Source: Neisseriaceae bacterium (GTDB lineage: Bacteria > Pseudomonadota > Gammaproteobacteria > Burkholderiales > Neisseriaceae). From it: a stretch of 9,387 nucleotides of DNA. Each line of letters begins with the position of its first letter. Position 1 is the stretch's first letter. This document shows, in pieces, positions 5,624 to 9,387 of this stretch. A program made the translations under genes and the position numbers. The notes below the pieces were generated by a model that did not search any database, was not told the origin of the DNA, and saw nothing but the letters and a program-made list of their open reading frames with translations. Location: assembly GCA_030146285.1 (NCBI GenBank), contig JASLBZ010000052.1:1-9387 (forward strand). Reading direction: 5' to 3'.

Positions 5624-6907
5624 TTAGCTAATTTGATAGAATGCTTTTTTACCAGGATAGTAAGCAGCTTCTGCCAATTCTTCTTCAATGCGCAGCAATT
5701 GATTGTATTTTGACATGCGATCTGAGCGAGACAAAGAACCTGTTTTGATTTGCATACAGTTGGTTGCCACAGCCAAATCAGCAATGGTATTGTCTTCTGT
5801 TTCGCCAGAGCGATGGCTCATCACGCTTGTGTAACGATTGCGTTTGGCCAAATCAACAGCTTTTAAGGTTTCAGACAAAGTACCAATTTGGTTTACTTTA
5901 ACCAACAAAGAGTTTGCCAAACCTTTTTCAATGCCTTCAGCCAAGATTTCTGGATTGGTCACGAACAAATCATCGCCCACCAATTGCACTTTATCACCTA
6001 GACGGTCAGTTAGAATTTTCCAACCTTCCCAGTCATCTTCTGCCATACCATCTTCGATAGAGATAATTGGGTATTCATCTACCAATTTAGCCAAGTAATC
6101 AGTGAATTGTTCGCTGGTTAAAGCCAAACCTTCAGCAGCCAAATGGTATTTACCATCTTTGAAGAATTCGCTAGAAGCACAGTCCAATGCCAACATAATG
6201 TCATCGCCTGCAGTATAACCAGCAGCGTCAATCGCAGCCAAGATTAATTTGATGGCCTCTTCATGGCTTGGCAAGTTAGGTGCAAAACCACCTTCATCAC
6301 CCACTGTTGTTGAGTAACCTTTGTCGTTACACAAATCTTTTAAGTGATGGAAAATTTCAGCACCACAACGAAGTGCCTCACGGAATGATTTTGCGCCAAC
6401 AGGCATGATCATGAATTCTTGGATATCCAAGCTGTTGTTTGCGTGTGCGCCACCATTGATTACGTTCATCATTGGTACAGGCATCGCCATAGGGCCAGCA
6501 CCGCCTAAATAACGGTATAAAGGCAAGCCAGCATCTTCAGCTGCAGCACGAGCCACAGCCATAGAAACAGCCAACATCGCATTGGCACCCAAACGACCTT
6601 TGTTGTCTGTACCATCCAAGTCAATCATCACTTGGTCAATATAGCTTTGTTCGTTGGCATCCAAACCAACCAAGGCTTGAGCGATGTCATTGTTAATGTT
6701 TTCAATGGCTTTTAAAACGCCTTTGCCTAAATAACGGCTGGCATCACCATCACGCAACTCCAAAGCTTCTTTGGCACCAGTAGATGCACCAGATGGCACT
6801 GCAGCGCGACCCATCACGCCTGATTCCAATAATACATCTGCTTCAACCGTCGGGTTACCACGAGAGTCTAAAATTTCACGGGCAAAAATATCAATAATGG
6901 CGCTCAT
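5624..6907 (-). CDS. eno: Enolase
   Basis: Enolase converts 2-phosphoglycerate to phosphoenolpyruvate in glycolysis. It is a Mg2+-dependent cytoplasmic enzyme, and in many bacteria it is also part of the RNA degradosome. The 427 residues are of standard length. Catalytic and metal residues are all present: Glu205 in GDEGG (203-207), Asp242 in LALDCA, Glu285 in SIEDG, Asp312 in VGDDLFVTN, and the catalytic base Lys337 in LLVKVNQIGT. The SGASTG active-site loop (40-45) and SHRSGETED (364-372) are also intact. The start is fixed by AGGAG eight bases upstream of the ATG (plus-strand 6917-6921). It heads a two-gene unit with ftsB. Enolase is a classic fluoride target, but its closeness to crcB is probably coincidental since a terminator lies between them. 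Confidence 0.98.
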   Translation of the reverse strand: MSAIIDIFAREILDSRGNPTVEADVLLESGVMGRAAVPSGASTGAKEALELRDGDASRYLGKGVLKAIENINNDIAQALVGLDANEQSYIDQVMIDLDGTDNKGRLGANAMLAVSMAVARAAAEDAGLPLYRYLGGAGPMAMPVPMMNVINGGAHANNSLDIQEFMIMPVGAKSFREALRCGAEIFHHLKDLCNDKGYSTTVGDEGGFAPNLPSHEEAIKLILAAIDAAGYTAGDDIMLALDCASSEFFKDGKYHLAAEGLALTSEQFTDYLAKLVDEYPIISIEDGMAEDDWEGWKILTDRLGDKVQLVGDDLFVTNPEILAEGIEKGLANSLLVKVNQIGTLSETLKAVDLAKRNRYTSVMSHRSGETEDNTIADLAVATNCMQIKTGSLSRSDRMSKYNQLLRIEEELAEAAYYPGKKAFYQIS

Positions 6908-6934
6908 CTAGCCATACTCCTATTTGTTACATCA

Positions 6935-6964
6935 ATTAAAAATTCAGCAGATTGCTGTGTTCAA
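6935..6964 (-). promoter_or_regulatory. Candidate promoter of eno-ftsB with a dyad in the spacer
   Basis: On the minus strand, -35 TTGAAC (6959-6964) and -10 TTTAAT (6935-6940) are 18 bases apart, with transcription starting about 20 bases before the eno ATG. The spacer contains the dyad CAGCA-ATC-TGCTG (6945-6957), which could bind a regulator. The promoter sits downstream of the hairpin that ends the pyrG transcript, where one is expected. Confidence 0.4.
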
Positions 6965-7062
6965 TACGGTGTTTATCCTACTTGGTTTATTTGTGAATAT
7001 GATGACGGCTCATGCACCTTCATTCAAAAATCACAACAAACCAGAATCTTAGAAACAACAAA

Positions 7063-7080
7063 GCTGCCTTTACAGGCAGC
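7063..7080 (-). terminator. Terminator hairpin after pyrG and the small frame
   Basis: GCTGCCT and AGGCAGC pair perfectly over seven bases around a four-base loop. On the minus strand the stem is followed by TTTGTTGTTTCT, T-rich though interrupted. It starts 12 bases after the stop of the 45-codon frame. The minus strand contains AGGCTGCCTGTA (7071-7082), 11 of 12 bases of the AGGCTGCCTGAA DUS dialect known from Simonsiella, so the stem may derive from inverted DUS-like words. Confidence 0.6.
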
Positions 7081-7092
7081 CTTTAATGGCAA

Positions 7093-7230
7093 TTATTTCT
7101 TGCCTAGCGGTATTGGATTAGAATATGTGAAAATCATAGTTTGATAACCTGTTTTTCTGGTACCCATATTATGATCTGCCACTGCCATAAAAGCATCATC
7201 AATAGCGGCATTCCAAAGACATGAGTACAT
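7093..7230 (-). CDS. Hypothetical 45-residue protein downstream of pyrG
   Basis: I do not recognise this gene. The frame starts with ATG at 7230, 14 bases after the pyrG stop, and is preceded by GGGAGAGA with GGAG five bases from the ATG, a better ribosome-binding site than pyrG itself has. It encodes 45 residues beginning MYSCLWNAAIDDAFMAVADH and ending in NPIPLGKK. The product has mixed composition, one Cys, no signal peptide or clear membrane helix, and a basic tail. It ends at TAA just before a hairpin terminator, so it would be the last gene of the pyrG transcript. The position, the ribosome-binding site and the terminator favour a real gene. The short length, the lack of a known relative and an AGA codon unlike the CGT preferred by neighbours argue for caution; it may be the remnant of a longer gene. 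Confidence 0.45.
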   Translation of the reverse strand: MYSCLWNAAIDDAFMAVADHNMGTRKTGYQTMIFTYSNPIPLGKK

Positions 7231-7244
7231 ATTCTCTCCCAAAC

Positions 7245-8873
7245 TTACTTGGCTTTGTTTTTCAACGCAGCTTTAACATAAGCAATAAACAATGGGTGAC
7301 CTTTGCGTGGTGTTGATGTGAATTCTGGGTGGAATTGACATGCTAAGAACCATGGATGCTCAGGCAACTCAATGGTCTCTACCAAAGCTTCAGCACCAGC
7401 AGAAACACCACTCACAACCAAACCTGCTTGTTCAAGTGCAGGCACAAAGTTATTGTTCACTTCGTAGCGATGGCGATGGCGCTCTTTAATTTCACTGCTG
7501 CCATACACACGAGCCGCCAGGCTGCCTTCTTTTAGCTTGCACTCTTGTGCGCCTAAACGCATTGTGCCACCTAAATCAGCATTTTCATCACGTTTTTCGA
7601 TATTGCCGCTAGCATCCAACCACTCATCAATCAAACCAACCACTGGATACTCTGTGCTCATATCAAACTCAGTTGAGTTCGCACCTTCCATACCAGCAAC
7701 GTGACGTGCATATTCAATCAATGCAATCTGCATGCCCAAGCAAATACCCAAGTAAGGGATCTTGTTTTCACGCGCATACTGAACTGCTTTGATTTTGCCT
7801 TCGACACCACGAGAACCGAAACCACCAGGAACCAAAATGGCATCTGCGTCTTTTAGGCAATCAGCGCCTTCTTTTTCCAGTAATTCACTGTCAATGTACT
7901 CAATATTCACTTTGGTTTCAGTGTGAATACCAGCATGTTTCAAAGCTTCTGTTAGAGATTTGTACGATTCAGTTAAATCAACATATTTACCCACCATGAT
8001 GATTTTCACAGCGTGTTGAGGATTTTCAACTGAATGAACAATTTTTTTCCACATCGTTAAGTCAGCTTCTTGCACGTTTAATTGCAATTGCTCACAAACA
8101 ATCTTGTCAATGCCTTGCGCATGCAATAATTGTGGAATTTTGTAAATACTGTCTTCGTCGTAGCAACTGATCACTGAACGCTCTTCAACGTTACAGAACA
8201 ATGCAATCTTGCGTTTTTCTTCTTCTGGTAACATGCAATCCATGCGGCAAACCAAAATATCAGGTTGAATACCGATGCTGCGCAACTCTTTAACAGAGTG
8301 TTGTGTTGGCTTGGTTTTCACTTCGCCAGCGGTTGCAATATAAGGAACATAAGACAAATGCACAAACAAAGTGTTGTTGCGGCCTAATTGGCTGCGCATT
8401 TGACGGATGCTTTCCAAAAATGGCAATGATTCAATGTCACCCACGGTGCCACCAATTTCAACAATTGCCACATCATAGCCAGCTGCACCAGCATGTACTT
8501 TACGACGAATTTCATCTGTAATGTGTGGGATAACTTGTACAGTACCACCCAAATAATCACCACGACGCTCTTTGGCAATCACATCTTCATACACTTGACC
8601 TGCTGTGAAGTTGTTGCGTTTGAACATCGTTGCGTCAATAAAGCGCTCATAATGACCTAAGTCCAAGTCGGTTTCTGCACCGTCTTCAGTCACAAACACT
8701 TCACCATGTTGAAATGGACTCATCGTGCCTGGGTCAACGTTAATGTAAGGATCGAGTTTGAGCATGGTAACTTTTAAACCACGAGACTCTAGAATTGCTG
8801 CAAGAGACGCAGCGGCGATGCCTTTACCTAAAGAAGATACAACGCCGCCAGTAACAAAGATAAACTTAGTCAT
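7245..8873 (-). CDS. pyrG: CTP synthase
   Basis: PyrG makes CTP from UTP, ATP and glutamine, the last step of pyrimidine nucleotide synthesis, in the cytoplasm as a tetramer that can form filaments. The 542 residues match the family (E. coli, 545). The N-terminal synthetase domain (about 1-266) has the P-loop GGVVSSLGKG (9-18) with Lys17, and the Mg-binding Asp71 and Glu139. The C-terminal class I glutamine amidotransferase domain (about 290-540) has the nucleophile Cys378 in GICLGMQ and the His515/Glu517 pair in CQFHPEF. The oxyanion-loop glycines are in PGGFGSRG (349-356). The ATG has no clear Shine-Dalgarno sequence, only AGTGG 10-14 bases upstream, but the start aligns with known CTP synthases. 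It is divergent from rpmB and probably co-transcribed with the small frame that follows. Confidence 0.98.
   Translation of the reverse strand: MTKFIFVTGGVVSSLGKGIAAASLAAILESRGLKVTMLKLDPYINVDPGTMSPFQHGEVFVTEDGAETDLDLGHYERFIDATMFKRNNFTAGQVYEDVIAKERRGDYLGGTVQVIPHITDEIRRKVHAGAAGYDVAIVEIGGTVGDIESLPFLESIRQMRSQLGRNNTLFVHLSYVPYIATAGEVKTKPTQHSVKELRSIGIQPDILVCRMDCMLPEEEKRKIALFCNVEERSVISCYDEDSIYKIPQLLHAQGIDKIVCEQLQLNVQEADLTMWKKIVHSVENPQHAVKIIMVGKYVDLTESYKSLTEALKHAGIHTETKVNIEYIDSELLEKEGADCLKDADAILVPGGFGSRGVEGKIKAVQYARENKIPYLGICLGMQIALIEYARHVAGMEGANSTEFDMSTEYPVVGLIDEWLDASGNIEKRDENADLGGTMRLGAQECKLKEGSLAARVYGSSEIKERHRHRYEVNNNFVPALEQAGLVVSGVSAGAEALVETIELPEHPWFLACQFHPEFTSTPRKGHPLFIAYVKAALKNKAK
7516..7527 (-). 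repeat. DUS-like word inside pyrG (10 of 12)
   Basis: On the minus strand the bases read AGGCAGCCTGGC, matching the Kingella-type AGGCAGCCTGAA at the first ten positions, including the CTG core considered essential for uptake. It lies in coding sequence for KEGSLAA, so the match may simply reflect codon use. Confidence 0.2.
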
Positions 8874-8900
8874 GACATAACCACTATAATCGAATGTGAA

Positions 8901-8929
8901 ATTTTACCCCGAATCGCAGAAGATATAAA
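8901..8929 (-). promoter_or_regulatory. Candidate pyrG promoter
   Basis: On the minus strand, -35 TTTATA (8924-8929) and -10 TAAAAT (8901-8906) are spaced by 17 bases, with transcription starting about 20 bases before the pyrG ATG. The -10 is good and the -35 matches four of six. No initial G-run of the kind used in CTP-sensitive reiterative initiation of Bacillus pyrG lies at the predicted start. Confidence 0.3.
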
Positions 8930-9062
8930 GCCCAATTCTCGGTAAATGTTGTATTGATTTTACAAAGCATTATTTTAACCCACACAATCTGATTGGCACG
9001 GCTTGCGATTCTGATCCCAATCCTTCGCACTGAAAACATTTTAAAGCTCAAGTATTTAGATA

Positions 9063-9085
9063 TTGCACCTGATTTCAGGGTGCAA
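9063..9085. other. Hairpin upstream of the rpmB promoter
   Basis: TTGCA-CCTG and CAGG-TGCAA pair over nine bases with one bulged G and a four-base loop. It lies about 100 bases upstream of the predicted rpmB -35 box, so it is not in the rpmB leader if that promoter is right. No T-run follows on either strand. It could be an operator or part of a longer upstream transcript. Confidence 0.3.
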
Positions 9086-9185
9086 CTGCCAAACTGGGTA
9101 AAAAAGGTTTGTGCATCAAATGCGCACCAAATAGCGACAGTTTTCTTAATAAAATGAAATATTCACGATAAAAACTCAGATTAAC

Positions 9186-9215
9186 TTGAGCATTCTAGGT
9201 AAGTTATGGTATAAA
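9186..9215 (+). promoter_or_regulatory. Probable rpmB promoter with extended -10
   Basis: The -35 TTGAGC (9186-9191) and -10 TATAAA (9210-9215) are 18 bases apart. A TG one base before the -10 makes it an extended -10 promoter. Transcription from near 9222 gives a leader of about 30 bases carrying GGAG (9241-9244), consistent with a strongly expressed ribosomal protein gene. Confidence 0.6.
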
Positions 9216-9251
9216 CTTCCTTTTCCCAATTCGGTAATTTGGAGTCTAACC

Positions 9252-9387
9252 ATGGCACGAGTATGTACAGTGACAGGTAAACGCCCTATGGCGGGTAACA
9301 ATGTGTCACATGCCAACAACAAAACCAAACGCCGCTTTTTGCCTAATTTGCAATCACGTCGTTTCTGGGTTGAGAGCGAAAACCGCT
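9252..9387 (+). CDS. rpmB: 50S ribosomal protein L28 (5' part, cut by window edge)
   Basis: The first 45 codons encode the N-terminal half of ribosomal protein L28 (bL28), a component of the large subunit. The start MARVCTVTGKRPMAGNNVSH and the block KRRFLPNLQSRRFWVESE are near-identical to family members such as E. coli L28 (MSRVCQVTGKRP, KRRFLPNLHSHRFWVESE). L28 is normally about 78 residues, so roughly 33 residues lie beyond the window. GGAG at 9241-9244, seven bases before the ATG, fixes the start. The frame is open to the last base, so the partial state is due only to the window edge. In most proteobacteria rpmG (L33) follows; that could not be seen here. Confidence 0.97.
   Translation, partial: MARVCTVTGKRPMAGNNVSHANNKTKRRFLPNLQSRRFWVESENR

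Larger units (their letters stand above)
8874..9251. other. Divergent intergenic region between pyrG and rpmB
   Basis: These 378 bases hold the candidate pyrG promoter at the left, the rpmB promoter and ribosome-binding site at the right, and between them a hairpin at 9063-9085. A 54-codon frame on the plus strand (8993-9157) begins only with TTG, lacks a ribosome-binding site and is not called. I see no RNA gene or mobile element. Confidence 0.65.

Noticed and set aside
8993..9157. 54-codon open frame on the plus strand between pyrG and rpmB, reading like protein in part (YLDIAPDFRVQLPNWVKK).
   Set aside because: It has only a TTG start, no ribosome-binding site, codon use unlike the neighbours and a length compatible with chance.

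Overview
This window looks like core chromosome from a beta-proteobacterium, most likely of the family Neisseriaceae in the Kingella/Simonsiella/Alysiella neighbourhood. The main clue is an exact 12-mer, AAGCAGCCTGAA, present once on each strand in non-coding DNA. It is one base away from published DNA uptake sequence (DUS) dialects of that group (AGGCAGCCTGAA, AAGCAGCCTGCA). The AT-rich composition, the housekeeping protein sequences and the eno-ftsB pairing fit this placement. The family call is inference; I could not run a search.

Layout, left to right. (1) A complete XanP-type xanthine permease on the minus strand. (2) A non-coding stretch of about 560 bases. It holds the xanP promoter, a DUS, two 24-bp dyads and the glyA promoter and leader. 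(3) glyA (serine hydroxymethyltransferase) on the plus strand, closed by a strong intrinsic terminator and then a DUS-containing hairpin that abuts the next gene. (4) A minus-strand run: an EamA/DMT-family transporter, a YjaB-like GNAT acetyltransferase and crcB (fluoride channel), read in that order. (5) eno and ftsB on the minus strand, 17 bases apart and ending in a clear terminator. (6) pyrG on the minus strand, followed 14 bases later by a 45-codon open frame with a good ribosome-binding site, then a hairpin terminator. (7) A 378-base divergent intergenic region, then the first 45 codons of rpmB (ribosomal protein L28) on the plus strand, cut by the window edge.

Most genes are housekeeping: one-carbon metabolism (glyA), purine base salvage uptake (xanP), CTP synthesis (pyrG), glycolysis (eno), cell division (ftsB), translation (rpmB) and fluoride tolerance (crcB). 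I see no insertion sequence, prophage, CRISPR array, tRNA or rRNA, toxin-antitoxin pair or defence system. No obviously new system is present. The items most worth a second look are small: the 45-codon frame after pyrG, the paired dyads and GC-rich hairpin in front of glyA, and the DUS-like hairpins used as terminators.
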